Shown: positions 36,285-44,618 of the stretch, piece after piece
Layout: the number at the start of each line of letters is the position of its first letter
Numbering within the stretch: position 1 is the first letter of the stretch
From: DATIXJ01 sp963714795
GTDB lineage: Bacteria > Bacteroidota > Ignavibacteria > UBA10030 > SZUA-254
Length of the DNA stretch: 64,000 bases
Assembly (NCBI GenBank): GCA_963714795.1
Contig: CAVQPS010000009.1
Span: 682,001-746,000, forward strand
Direction of reading: 5' to 3'
The notes under the pieces: model-generated
What the model was told of the DNA's origin: nothing
Databases searched by the model: none
Seen by the model: the letters and a program-made list of their open reading frames with translations, nothing else
Translations under genes and position numbers: made by a program

Positions 36285-37484
36285 TTATATCTTCCGTAAT
36301 GCCTGCCGGAAATCTTCAATCAAATCTTCAATACCTTCAACACCGACCGAGATCCGGATCATTCCCGGCGTAACACCATGTCTCTTGAGTTCTTCATCCG
36401 TCATGTTGATGTGCGACGAATAGACCGGAATGCTCACCAGCGTTTCCACACCGCCGAGCGACATGGCATTGATGGCAACTTTCAGTGAATCACAAACTTT
36501 GACTGCCGCTTTCACTCCGCCTTTTACTTCAATCGTTACCATACCGCCGAAACCGGACATTTGTTTCTTCGCTAGCTTGTAATTCGGATGTGAGGGAAGT
36601 CCGGGATAAAGAACGCGTTGAACCTTTGGGTGGCGTTGGAGTGCGCGTGCGAGAGCAAATGCGTTTTCCGATTGTCGTTCGACGCGAAGCTCGAATGTCT
36701 TCAAACTCCGGTCGAGCAGGAACGACATGAACGGATCGGGCGTTGCACCGAATTGTTTCGCGATGCTTTTTATTTTTTTAATGATGGATGTCGATCCGAC
36801 CAACACGCCGGCAAGAATATCCGCATGACCGCCTAAATATTTCGTTGCACTTTCCATAATCAGATCGATGCCGTACTCGAACGGCTTCTGGTGGATACAT
36901 GTTGCAAACGTATTATCGATCATGATCGTAATCTTCGTCCGGTATTCTTTTTCCATCTTCCGTGTGAGGCGGACTAATTTTTCCATATCGACGATTTGCA
37001 GTGTCGGATTCGTCGGCGTTTCAAAATAAACGATCTTCGTTTTCGGGGTAATAAGATAGAGAAGATCATCGGGCGCAGAGGGATCGAGATATTTTACGCC
37101 GATGCCGTAATTGGAAATCGTATCGCGGAAAAACCGATATGTGCCGCCATACAATGCCGGCGTGCTCACAATTTCATCGCCCTGTTTGCATAAGGCAAGC
37201 GCTGCCGTTGAAATTGCCGCCATGCCCGATGCAAAAAGGATGCATGCCTCGCCGTTTTCCATCAGCGCGATCCGGTCTTCCACTTCGTTTGTTGTGGGAT
37301 TGTGGTAGCGAGTGTAGACCAGCACTTTCGGATCGCCCTTCGCATACCGGATGGCGTCATTCGAATTTTCAAAACGGTACGTGCTTGTCTGATAGATCGG
37401 CATCGTTACCGGTCCTTTGAATGCATGAAGATGTGTGCCGTGGATTGCGCGCGTTGCAAGCGAAAGTGTTTTGGTCTTTTTCAT
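36285..37484 (-). CDS. Trans-sulfuration PLP enzyme (cystathionine gamma-synthase/lyase or methionine gamma-lyase type)
   Basis: About 399 residues from the ATG at 37484, which has an A-G-A-G-G-A site; the frame is open further upstream only because it runs into the SDR gene. Cys/Met metabolism PLP family marks: Y-T-R-Y-H-N-P-T, S-G-M-A-A-I, and S-A-T-K-Y-L-G-G-H (PLP lysine near 214). At the place where methionine gamma-lyase has L-Y-G-C-T it reads L-Y-G-G-T, so a cystathionine-acting enzyme is slightly favoured. It is the last gene of a reverse-strand run udg-SDR-PLP enzyme with short gaps. Confidence 0.85.
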   Translation of the reverse strand: MKKTKTLSLATRAIHGTHLHAFKGPVTMPIYQTSTYRFENSNDAIRYAKGDPKVLVYTRYHNPTTNEVEDRIALMENGEACILFASGMAAISTAALALCKQGDEIVSTPALYGGTYRFFRDTISNYGIGVKYLDPSAPDDLLYLITPKTKIVYFETPTNPTLQIVDMEKLVRLTRKMEKEYRTKITIMIDNTFATCIHQKPFEYGIDLIMESATKYLGGHADILAGVLVGSTSIIKKIKSIAKQFGATPDPFMSFLLDRSLKTFELRVERQSENAFALARALQRHPKVQRVLYPGLPSHPNYKLAKKQMSGFGGMVTIEVKGGVKAAVKVCDSLKVAINAMSLGGVETLVSIPVYSSHINMTDEELKRHGVTPGMIRISVGVEGIEDLIEDFRQALRKI

Positions 37485-37515
37485 ACCATCCTCTGTTATA
37501 AATTTTTGAATTATT

Positions 37516-38283
37516 CTATCGTGCACAGGTTTGTGCCCTGCCGCCGTCGATGCTGAAACTTCCGCCCGTAATCCATCCGGCACGATCCGATGCGAGAAAT
37601 AAAATGAGTTCCGCGACATCTTCCGGTTTTCCCACGCGGCCGATGGGGTGTGTCGATTTGCTGTGTTCGAGAAATTTCGCGTACGCGTCTTCCTGCATCC
37701 CGCTGGTGCGGTGAAGATTCGTGACGACAACACCGGGATCGACGGCATTGATGCGGACGCCTTTCGGTCCCAACTCCAATGCCGCGCAATGTGTCAGTTG
37801 ATCGACTCCCGCTTTGCTCACACAATATGCAAGCACATTCGGAAACGAGCGGATGCCGGTAACGCTGGAAAGGTTGACGATATTTCCTTTTCGTTCGATG
37901 ATGGACGGCAACGCAAGCTGTGTCAGGCGGAAGATCGAGCGGAGATTCACATCCATCATCGTATCCCATTGTTCGAGAGTCGTGTTCTCGATGGTGCCGT
38001 TGCCGATAATGCCGGCGGCGTTCACAAGCACATCGATTCCGCCGAAGCGTTTGAGAGTTTGCGAAATGATCCGCTGCCGGTCCTGCTCGTTGGTAACATC
38101 GGCTGCGATAATTTCGACATGAGATGGATTGAGATTCGATGTGATAGATGTAAGCTCTTGCCGGCGTCGGGCAACAAATGCGACTTTTGCCCCGCGTTCG
38201 ATTGCCGTGAGTGCCGTTGCTTTCCCGATGCCGCTCGATGCACCGGTGACGATACATATTTTATTCTGAAATTCGTTTGTCAT
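37516..38283 (-). CDS. Short-chain dehydrogenase/reductase (SDR)
   Basis: 255 residues of the classical SDR type: T-G-A-S-S-G-I-G cofactor loop near residue 14, N-A-A-G, N-L-S-S-V-T catalytic serine, Y-C-V-S-K catalytic Tyr/Lys, and a C-terminal G-G-x-F-S-I-D-G-G. It is an NAD(P)-dependent oxidoreductase of unknown substrate. The cofactor strand ends in V-A-R-R-R-Q, and those arginines hint at NADPH preference. It lies 11 bp after the UDG gene and 31 bp before the PLP enzyme. A 218-codon antisense frame over it is a shadow. Confidence 0.9.
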   Translation of the reverse strand: MTNEFQNKICIVTGASSGIGKATALTAIERGAKVAFVARRRQELTSITSNLNPSHVEIIAADVTNEQDRQRIISQTLKRFGGIDVLVNAAGIIGNGTIENTTLEQWDTMMDVNLRSIFRLTQLALPSIIERKGNIVNLSSVTGIRSFPNVLAYCVSKAGVDQLTHCAALELGPKGVRINAVDPGVVVTNLHRTSGMQEDAYAKFLEHSKSTHPIGRVGKPEDVAELILFLASDRAGWITGGSFSIDGGRAQTCAR

Positions 38284-38294
38284 TTTCTTATTTT

Positions 38295-39047
38295 TTATTT
38301 TTGAATTTTTACTTTTGAATTGATTATCTCTTTTGCCCTTTGAAACACTGCATCAAACATCGGCTGCGTCAGTTTGCCGGTGAACGTATTTTGCTGGCTC
38401 GGATGAAACGAAGCAATCAGCGTTTGGCGATCGTTTAATGTACATTCCATGCCGTGACCGAATTTCGGGCGTTTTGTCAGCGAAGTCATTTCCGTTTCGC
38501 GCATGGCATCGAATACGACATCGCAGGCAACTTTGCCAAGTCCGACGATGACACGCACGTTTTTTAATAACCGGAGTTCGGTCAATAAAAACGGCCGGCA
38601 GTTTTGTAATTCCTTCGGCAGAAGCTTGTTCTGCGGCGGCGCACAGCGTGCAGCGGCAGTGATATAACAATCGATCAGTTGTAAACCGTCGTTGCGGGAA
38701 ACAGATTCCGGCTTATTCGCAAAACCGAATTTGTGCAATGTGCGGTAGAGCCATTCGCCGCTCCGGTCGCCGGTGAACATTCTGCCGGTTCGGTTTGCTC
38801 CGTGTGCCGCCGGCGCAAGCCCGACGATCAGCAGCCGCGCATCCGGATCGCCGAACGGGGGAACCGGTTTTCCCCAATAGTGTTCATCCCTAAACCGTGC
38901 GACTTTTTCCCGCGCAACGGCTTCACGCCACCGGACCAGCCGCGGACAACGGGAACAGGAAGTAATTGTCCGTTCAAGATTCCGGAATTCTTTCGACGCC
39001 GTGTTCGCTTTCATCGTATAGACAAAAGGTAAGGAATAAAGAGGCAT
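38295..39047 (-). CDS. Uracil-DNA glycosylase, family 5 (UDGb)
   Basis: 250 residues. The active-site motif G-L-A-P-A-A-H-G-A-N-R-T-G-R and M-F-T-G-D-R-S-G are those of family 5 (UDGb), which has alanine in place of the catalytic Asp/Asn of other families. Cysteines at 31, 34 and two in the R-C-A-P...L-Q-N-C stretch would hold the iron-sulfur cluster. A second conserved H-P-S motif lies near the C-terminus. It removes uracil and related deaminated bases from DNA. The start is unsure: ATG 39047 or ATG 39014; neither has a good ribosome site. Confidence 0.9.
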   Translation of the reverse strand: MPLYSLPFVYTMKANTASKEFRNLERTITSCSRCPRLVRWREAVAREKVARFRDEHYWGKPVPPFGDPDARLLIVGLAPAAHGANRTGRMFTGDRSGEWLYRTLHKFGFANKPESVSRNDGLQLIDCYITAAARCAPPQNKLLPKELQNCRPFLLTELRLLKNVRVIVGLGKVACDVVFDAMRETEMTSLTKRPKFGHGMECTLNDRQTLIASFHPSQQNTFTGKLTQPMFDAVFQRAKEIINSKVKIQK

Positions 39048-39076
39048 TATTCAAACACAATGTGCAACTCAGGACG

Positions 39077-39130
39077 AACCTTGCGAAGGTTTCCCGCCTT
39101 CGGCTGGACAAGCTTCACCTTCGCAAGGTT
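39077..39130. repeat. Palindromic repeat, copy 2
   Basis: AACCTTGCGAAGGT (39077-39090) pairs perfectly with ACCTTCGCAAGGTT (39117-39130). The loop contains a small internal GCC-TTC-GGC hairpin. The arms match copy 1 at 36238. It lies just upstream of the UDG gene start. Confidence 0.7.
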
Positions 39131-39234
39131 GCCACGTTCATCCTTGATTTGTTCTGAAAATAATGGTATACTCGAAGAAAAGTTGGAGGACTGGCTTACA
39201 CGATGAATCAAACATATCAATCAAAGAAAATAAT

Positions 39235-39250
39235 TACGCAATATTGCGTA
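39235..39250. repeat. Perfect 16-bp palindrome
   Basis: TACGCAATATTGCGTA is its own reverse complement and lies 46 bp before the start of the orphan exported protein. It could be an operator or the trace of an insertion junction. Confidence 0.5.
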
Positions 39251-39258
39251 GTTACAAA

Positions 39259-39767
39259 GTTATACGCTATTTGCGGCTGGAGACGGGAAAACAACTATGA
39301 GGCAGATTAGAATTCAAATCATCACAATTGTGCTTTTTATGTTGTCTTGCTATCCGCTAGTTCTCTATGCTGGCGCTTCAGGCGCAAAGCAATCTAAGGC
39401 AACACGAGGCATTTTCCAGTTGGTCGAGACTCGTAATGGGAAGAAATCCTGTTGGGGTTTCATCATCCAACTCAGTGATCTATCGTTCAAGCAGTCCATC
39501 GATCAAGACGATCTAACGATCACCGATGCAAAGTACGCCAGAGATATGAAGCCGATTATGACTTGGGCCGTTGATAATAGTCGTAAGCGGCTCACGATCA
39601 TCTTCAAGCAAGGAATGGGTGACTTCGGCTCTGGTGATGACGTAACGGTGAGAATTCGAGGTAATGCACTTACTGGCGAGCCGAAACAAGATTACGTTTT
39701 CGAGATCGCAACGGACATTCTTTAATTGAGGTGTCTGTGAATCTGCTCGCCGCAAACAGCGCATAAC
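39259..39767. mobile_element. Possible cassette-like segment bounded by inverted repeats
   Basis: GTTATACGCTATTTGCGGC (39259-39277) and the reverse complement of 39749-39767 agree at 17 of 19 positions, with GTTAT/ATAAC at the outer ends. The right end reads GCATAAC-AAG, which resembles the start of an integron attC site. No integrase, transposase or complete attC is seen, so this stays tentative. Confidence 0.3.
39297..39725 (+). CDS. Orphan exported protein of unknown function
   Basis: 142 residues with a clear signal peptide (hydrophobic core, ending near L-Y-A-G-A). The mature part is about 115 residues and beta-rich, containing K-K-S-C-W-G-F-I-I-Q-L and V-T-V-R-I-R-G-N. I recognise no family. 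The gene is flanked by imperfect inverted repeats (39259-39277 and 39749-39767) and preceded by a perfect palindrome, and its neighbours have nothing in common with it. A small transferred cassette is possible. No good ribosome site precedes the ATG. Confidence 0.6.
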   Translation: MRQIRIQIITIVLFMLSCYPLVLYAGASGAKQSKATRGIFQLVETRNGKKSCWGFIIQLSDLSFKQSIDQDDLTITDAKYARDMKPIMTWAVDNSRKRLTIIFKQGMGDFGSGDDVTVRIRGNALTGEPKQDYVFEIATDIL

Positions 39768-39832
39768 AAGCAAAAGCACGACGTTGGTTGGATCGAGGAT
39801 GATAAAGCCTCACTCAACATTTTTGTTCACAT

Positions 39833-39867
39833 AAAAGCAATTATGGATTCACAAAAACATTGCTTTT
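39833..39867 (+). terminator. AT-rich hairpin with T-run
   Basis: AAAAGCAAT pairs with ATTGCTTTT around a 17-base loop and runs into a T-tract, about 107 bp after the orphan exported gene. It lies in the 312-bp gap before the EVE gene, which otherwise shows only a repeated TCACTCAACATT 12-mer (near 39810 and 39891). Confidence 0.45.
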
Positions 39868-40037
39868 TTCCAAAGCCTTGTCAAGTATATTCACTCAACA
39901 TTATTAAAATTTTAATGTGATATACTTCCTGCCCGCCTTGCTTATCTCATTTCCTTTTTGTATTCTCTGTATGTTTTTTATGACCGATTGCAGGTAACGT
40001 TTTTTGCGAATTTTCATTACCGGACTTGAACGAAAAT

Positions 40038-40454
40038 ATGGCATACTGGCTTTTGAAAACCGAACCTGAAACGTATTCATTCGCCGACCTGGAAAATGAT
40101 GGAATGACGCGGTGGGAAGGCGTGTCGAACAATCTTGCATTGAAGCATCTCCGCGCCATCAAAAAGAACGATTGTGCGTTTATCTATCATACCGGTAAAG
40201 AAAAAGCCGTTGTCGGCATTGCCGAGGTCGTAAAAGCGGCGTATCCCGATCCTTCGGGTAACGATCCCAAACAAGTTGTTGTTGATATAAAAGTGAAACG
40301 ACGATTACAGCGGGCAGTGACTCTGGCAGAGCTGAAAAGCGACAAATCGTTTGCATTGTTCGAGCTTGTCCGCCTGCCGCGGCTTTCGGTGATGCCGGTG
40401 AACAGCGCTCATTGGAATGCGATTGTAAAAAAATCATCGCTAAAGCCGGAGTGA
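40038..40454 (+). CDS. EVE-domain protein
   Basis: 138 residues from ATG 40038 (an upstream in-frame TTG at 40026 is less likely). M-A-Y-W-L-L-K-T-E-P-E-T-Y-S-F, W-E-G-V-S-N-N-L-A, F-I-Y-H-T-G-K-E-K and the ending W-N-A-I are the EVE fold, related to PUA domains and known or suspected to read modified nucleotides. In bacteria some EVE proteins bind modified bases, and stand-alone versions like this one are of unclear role. A gap of 48 bp leads to the membrane protein downstream on the same strand. Confidence 0.88.
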   Translation: MAYWLLKTEPETYSFADLENDGMTRWEGVSNNLALKHLRAIKKNDCAFIYHTGKEKAVVGIAEVVKAAYPDPSGNDPKQVVVDIKVKRRLQRAVTLAELKSDKSFALFELVRLPRLSVMPVNSAHWNAIVKKSSLKPE

Positions 40455-40502
40455 TATACAATGATGGATCAATATTTTTCAAACCTTTTTTAGGAATATA
40501 AC

Positions 40503-41069
40503 GTGACTGTGAAAGAACGATTCAAAAAGATTGGGCGAGTGATATGGAATTTTATCGAGGCTTATCCGGTGTTGATAGCCGCGCTTGTGATATATCTCTA
40601 TTATTTATTTACCACGGTGAATTTTTTCAGTCACGAAGGAGAAAAGAAGTCATTCATCGATTATTTCCTTCAATTTGATTCATTGTTCTTCCTTTGGCTT
40701 GCGGCGGCGGCACTTATTCAATTACAGCGTGTCCGGAAAAATTTCAAACGAGAAGAACTCTCGCGGCGTGAGATTGAGCGCGTTCTGGACAGACAACAGA
40801 TTTACAGCGGACTTGTTCAGGATATTACATCGCTTCTGCAGGATAATGTCAATAATCCGCTTGCGATTATTTCCGTTACCACGCAGGAAATCCGGCGAAA
40901 ATTCGAATCCGATACCGAAATTATCCGGTGGCTGGACCGTATCGACGGCGCCATGAAGCGCATCCATAATACGATTCGTGACCTCCAGGCATACGAAGCA
41001 CAGAAATTAATTGAATCGTCTGCCCAATTATTCGAAAAACAAAAGGAACGACAGGCCGTTAAACAATAA
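40503..41069 (+). CDS. Membrane protein with a HisKA-like helix lacking the phosphoacceptor histidine
   Basis: 188 residues, GTG start. Two membrane spans (about 22-42 and 58-74) lead into a long amphipathic region. Residues about 98-165 look like a histidine-kinase dimerisation hairpin: L-L-Q-D-N-V-N-N-P-L-A-I-I lines up with the H-E-I-N-N-P-L-A-I-I box, with Asp 114 where the phospho-histidine should be. L-D-R-I-D-G-A-M-K-R-I-H-N-T-I-R-D-L matches the second helix. The protein then ends; no ATPase domain is present and none follows in another frame. It may dimerise with, or compete against, a true kinase. This alignment is by eye. Confidence 0.6.
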   Translation: MTVKERFKKIGRVIWNFIEAYPVLIAALVIYLYYLFTTVNFFSHEGEKKSFIDYFLQFDSLFFLWLAAAALIQLQRVRKNFKREELSRREIERVLDRQQIYSGLVQDITSLLQDNVNNPLAIISVTTQEIRRKFESDTEIIRWLDRIDGAMKRIHNTIRDLQAYEAQKLIESSAQLFEKQKERQAVKQ

Positions 41070-41470
41070 GGGATTTTTGGATTTGCCTTTCCCATTCAAG
41101 TAAAGAATGGCCGTCATCAATTTTCCCCCTGTAAAAGATATCTCAGATAACTTCCACCTACCTTTTTTGTAAAAATTCCGGCTTTTTTTTCAACCTTTCT
41201 CTAAAATCAATTCGATTCATTTCATGAGATGAACGTCGACGAAAATGTGCGTTACCTCAACGCTTTTTGTATACGATGTTCTTACCTTATATCAAGAAAT
41301 TCGTCAAACATGGGAAATTGCGGCAAGCTTCATTTTGAGGGAGGAACATGTTTGTCGTATATCACACGTGTTGTTGTGTGTCATTTCAAAGGTAAGCAAA
41401 TTGTCATAGACTATAGCGTAAATTCATTTTGTATCGTTCTTAAATTACATATTTGTTAAACGAGGGCACT
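41070..41470 (+). other. 401-bp gap upstream of the GspE/PilB gene
   Basis: No convincing gene. A 76-codon frame at 41229-41459 has poor composition and no ribosome site. The region is AT-rich and probably holds the promoter and a leader of the ATPase gene, but no element could be pinned down. Confidence 0.4.
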
Positions 41471-43495
41471 ATGTCTACAAACGATTTCAACAACAAGAAG
41501 AAAACAAACGTTCTTCTGACGTACAACAATTCCGTTGAGAAAAAGCCGGACCGGGGTTCAGGCGAAAATCTCGATAATTTATTGTGGGATGACGAAGAGA
41601 ACTCTAAACCGAAAGGCAACAGCAATTCGGCTTCGGGTGAAAAAGTTCTCATGGAAAGCATTCCGTTAAAACCATTTCCGCTTTCATCACAACCGAACAT
41701 CGAAGACCGAAGTGTACCGTCCAAGCGTCCCCAATCGGTGCGTCTTAACCAATACCTGGTGGAAAGTGGAATTGTTACGAAAGACCAATTGGAAGAGGCG
41801 TTGGAAACTCAGGCGAAGACGTCCGACAAACGCCGTATTATCGATATTTTGATGGAAGACCTCAACGTCAACAAAGATGAAATCTTACGGACCGTTGCAC
41901 ACTATTATTCATTTGAAACTATCGACCCGACGTCTTCTTTCGGGAATAAAGACAAACTTCAATTTATAAAACAGTTGCTGGAAACATTGCCTGCGCTGTA
42001 TTATGACAGCGCTGTCCGGCATAAGATTTTACCGTATGAGTTGTTTACCAACGGTTATGATAAACTGGTTCTGATCACTCCGGATCCGACTCATCCCGAT
42101 GTTCATCTCGTTGCACGCGCATTTAAATTTCCGAAATATGAAGTCAAATATGTCTCGACCGACCTGTGGCAGGAACTGTGGAGACAGCTTGCATTCGATC
42201 AAAGCGCGAAACAATTGGGAGTTGATACTGAGGATGGGTTTTCTCAATACAACCCGGATGAAACCGAAAAGGAAATCGAAGCTTCACTCGAAGATAAAAT
42301 TGGTCGTGGAAGACTGAATGATGTCATCGAAGCATTGTTGGTTGATGGCGTTCGGACCGGTGCGAGCGATATTCATGTCATTCCAAAATCATTAAATCGG
42401 ACAGAGTTTCATTTTCGTATCGACGGCAGGCTGAGTCTGTGGAGTGCAATTACCGACGTTCGCTCCGAGGCAATTCTGACCGTTATTAAAGACCGTGCAA
42501 AAAATCTTGACCGGTTCGAAAAAATGCTTTCGCAGGACGGTTTCGCACAGCGTATGGTTGATAACAAAATGATACGCTTCCGGTTCTCGACAATGCCGAT
42601 TTATAGCGGCGATCTTCGCAGTAAAGTAGAATCCATTGTTATTCGTGTCCTGAGAAGTGCAGATGCTTCCAATGGTATCGAATCGCTGCAAATGCCTCCA
42701 TCGACACAGGAAATATTTCTCAAAGCAATCCGGAAGCCGCAGGGCATTATTATTTTTACCGGACCGACAGGTAGCGGAAAAACAACGTCCCAGCTGGCAG
42801 CCCTTCAAACAATAATGGATCCGGGCATTAACATTATCACCATCGAAGATCCTGTCGAATATCTCATCGAAGGATGCCGTCAGGTAAAATTGAATCACAA
42901 ACTTGACTTCGAAGGCGCGCTGCGCGGGTTATTGCGTCACGATCCGGACGTCGTTATGGTCGGTGAAATGCGTGATAAAGTAACAGCCGAAATTGCAGTC
43001 AAGCTTGCCAACACCGGACATCTGATATTTTCGACATTACATACGAATGATTCGATCGGCGCTATTACACGTTTGTATAATATGGGCATCGAGCCGTTTC
43101 TCCTTGCCTATACGATTAATATCATCGTCGCACAACGTCTCGTTCGAAAACTCTGTGACCGCTGCAAGACAATCGACGATACTGTCGATCATGATTTTCT
43201 TATCGATTCCGGATTTGCAGAACAAGATATTGATTCGACGAAGTTCTATAAACCGGTCGGCTGCGTTCATTGTATCCGCGGTTATCGGGGACGTATAGGA
43301 ATTTTTGAAGCTCTGGCGATGACAAAAGAAATTCGCAGGGTTATTCTTAAATCGAAAGACTTTGTCGACGAAGATACGATCCGTGCACTTGCTTTGCAGA
43401 ACGGGATGCAGACGCTTCGGCAGTCTGCAATCAATTTGGCAAAACAAGGGTTGACCTCGATCGATAACGTAGAAGGAATGATTCTGGAAGATTGA
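41471..43495 (+). CDS. GspE/PilB-type secretion or pilus-assembly ATPase
   Basis: About 674 residues from ATG 41471 (a TTG at 41453 is also in frame). An unusual hydrophilic first 90 residues precede an MshEN/GspE N-terminal domain (Q-Y-L-V-E-S-G-I-V-T-K-D-Q-L). The ATPase core has Walker A G-P-T-G-S-G-K-T-T (near 431), I-T-I-E-D-P-V-E-Y and T-L-H-T-N-D, and a zinc tetracysteine (C-D-R-C near 562, C-V-H-C near 598). These hexameric cytoplasmic motors power type IV pilus extension or type II secretion. No other pilus or secretion gene is in the window, so it works with components encoded elsewhere. Confidence 0.92.
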   Translation: MSTNDFNNKKKTNVLLTYNNSVEKKPDRGSGENLDNLLWDDEENSKPKGNSNSASGEKVLMESIPLKPFPLSSQPNIEDRSVPSKRPQSVRLNQYLVESGIVTKDQLEEALETQAKTSDKRRIIDILMEDLNVNKDEILRTVAHYYSFETIDPTSSFGNKDKLQFIKQLLETLPALYYDSAVRHKILPYELFTNGYDKLVLITPDPTHPDVHLVARAFKFPKYEVKYVSTDLWQELWRQLAFDQSAKQLGVDTEDGFSQYNPDETEKEIEASLEDKIGRGRLNDVIEALLVDGVRTGASDIHVIPKSLNRTEFHFRIDGRLSLWSAITDVRSEAILTVIKDRAKNLDRFEKMLSQDGFAQRMVDNKMIRFRFSTMPIYSGDLRSKVESIVIRVLRSADASNGIESLQMPPSTQEIFLKAIRKPQGIIIFTGPTGSGKTTSQLAALQTIMDPGINIITIEDPVEYLIEGCRQVKLNHKLDFEGALRGLLRHDPDVVMVGEMRDKVTAEIAVKLANTGHLIFSTLHTNDSIGAITRLYNMGIEPFLLAYTINIIVAQRLVRKLCDRCKTIDDTVDHDFLIDSGFAEQDIDSTKFYKPVGCVHCIRGYRGRIGIFEALAMTKEIRRVILKSKDFVDEDTIRALALQNGMQTLRQSAINLAKQGLTSIDNVEGMILED

Positions 43496-43554
43496 AATTC
43501 CTGAAAAGGCACTGGCGCTTCGTAGACAAGCAACCCTCCCAGCTGCCGCAACAG

Positions 43555-43590
43555 AGCGCCCGAAGTGAAACGCTTCGGGCGTTATTTTAC
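43555..43590 (+). terminator. Rho-independent terminator, possibly part of a cysE leader
   Basis: AGCGCCCGAAG pairs with CTTCGGGCGTT around TGAAACG and is followed by ATTTTA. It is 60 bp after the ATPase stop and 144 bp before cysE. The upstream GGCGCT (43514-43519) can pair with AGCGCC of its left arm, so an alternative fold exists. Confidence 0.7.
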
Positions 43591-43634
43591 ACCGTAACTC
43601 TCAATATTTTTTCTTTCAACGGAAGTTAAGTAAA

Positions 43635-43697
43635 ATGTGCCCGATCAAAGAACGAACGGGCGGCACTTTATCTGACGATGCTTTATTCTATCGTTGA
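43635..43697 (+). CDS. Possible 20-codon leader peptide before cysE
   Basis: ATG-TGC-CCG... runs 20 codons to a TGA, 36 bp before cysE, with G-G-A-A-G upstream. It encodes M-C-P-I-K-E-R-T-G-G-T-L-S-D-D-A-L-F-Y-R, with a cysteine at position 2, and overlaps a small GTGCC/GGCAC hairpin. Whether it is translated is unknown. Confidence 0.25.
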   Translation: MCPIKERTGGTLSDDALFYR

Positions 43698-43733
43698 GAA
43701 TTTTTAAATAGATCGTGATGGAGGAAAATTAAA

Positions 43734-44600
43734 ATGAACGTTACTTCAAATGATCGCAAAATAATACTGAAACAATTTTCCCGGGAACTCCAAGAACACC
43801 GGGAAGGCCATTTACTCGGCGTGGAATTACAACGCGAAACGGAACTCTTTGTTGATTCGCTGATGGGTATTCTGTTTCCGCATTTCTGTAAATCGCAATA
43901 TCGGACTGCAGACGAAATTGAATGGCAGCTTCTGTCGTTGGAACACGACTTGAAGATCCTTCTCTCATCGCTGTCGAGTAATTCTCGTCTCGATATACAA
44001 AATGTTGCGGGCGAGTTCATGTCTCTTCTGCCGGAAGTGTATTACAAACTCCGTCTTGACGCGGAAGCAATTAATAGCGGAGATCCCGCGGCTGAAAGTG
44101 TCGACGAGGTCATTCTTGCATATCCGGGTTTTCGTGCCATTGCGATTTACCGTCTTGCACATGAATTCTACCGGCTACATGTTCCCATTTTTCCGCGTCT
44201 CTTAACGGAATACGCACACGGAAAAACCGGGATCGATATTCATCCGGGGGCACAAATCGGAACGTCATTTGCAATCGATCATGGCAGCGGGATAGTTATC
44301 GGTGAGTCAGCGGTCATCGGTGACAATGTGAAAATGTACCAGGGGGTAACGCTTGGTGCATTGAGTGTCGATAAGAAGATTGCCAAGTCGAAAAGACATC
44401 CGACTATTGAACACGATGTTGTCATCTATGCCCAGGCGGTCATCCTCGGTGGGAAAACGATCGTCGGTCATCACAGCATCATCGGTGGAAATGTCTGGCT
44501 GACGCATAGCGTACCGGAATATTCAGTTGTATCGCAGGATCAGGAAGCGATCGTGCAGAGTAAGGAAGGCTTCGAAGGTGTTCTCAATTACGTCATTTAA
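43734..44600 (+). CDS. cysE: Serine O-acetyltransferase
   Basis: 288 residues. An N-terminal helical half is followed by a left-handed beta-helix of hexapeptide repeats: D-I-H-P-G-A-Q-I-G, D-H-G-S-G-I-V-I-G-E-S-A-V-I-G, G-V-T-L-G-A and H-P-T-I-E, where the catalytic His/Asp lie. The type resembles EpsC/CysE of Bacteroidota. It makes O-acetylserine from serine and acetyl-CoA, the first committed step to cysteine. G-G-A-G-G-A-A-A-A precedes the ATG. The cysteine synthase gene follows after 18 bp, a classic pair. Confidence 0.93.
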   Translation: MNVTSNDRKIILKQFSRELQEHREGHLLGVELQRETELFVDSLMGILFPHFCKSQYRTADEIEWQLLSLEHDLKILLSSLSSNSRLDIQNVAGEFMSLLPEVYYKLRLDAEAINSGDPAAESVDEVILAYPGFRAIAIYRLAHEFYRLHVPIFPRLLTEYAHGKTGIDIHPGAQIGTSFAIDHGSGIVIGESAVIGDNVKMYQGVTLGALSVDKKIAKSKRHPTIEHDVVIYAQAVILGGKTIVGHHSIIGGNVWLTHSVPEYSVVSQDQEAIVQSKEGFEGVLNYVI

Positions 44601-44618
44601 TCATTATAGGGGATAAAC

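Noticed and set aside
37648..38304. 218-codon forward frame opposite the SDR gene
   Set aside because: Antisense shadow of a well-supported SDR with all catalytic motifs; the translation is rich in His, Arg and Cys with no family resemblance.
41229..41459. 76-codon frame upstream of the GspE/PilB gene
   Set aside because: No ribosome site, poor composition and no family; treated as non-coding leader.
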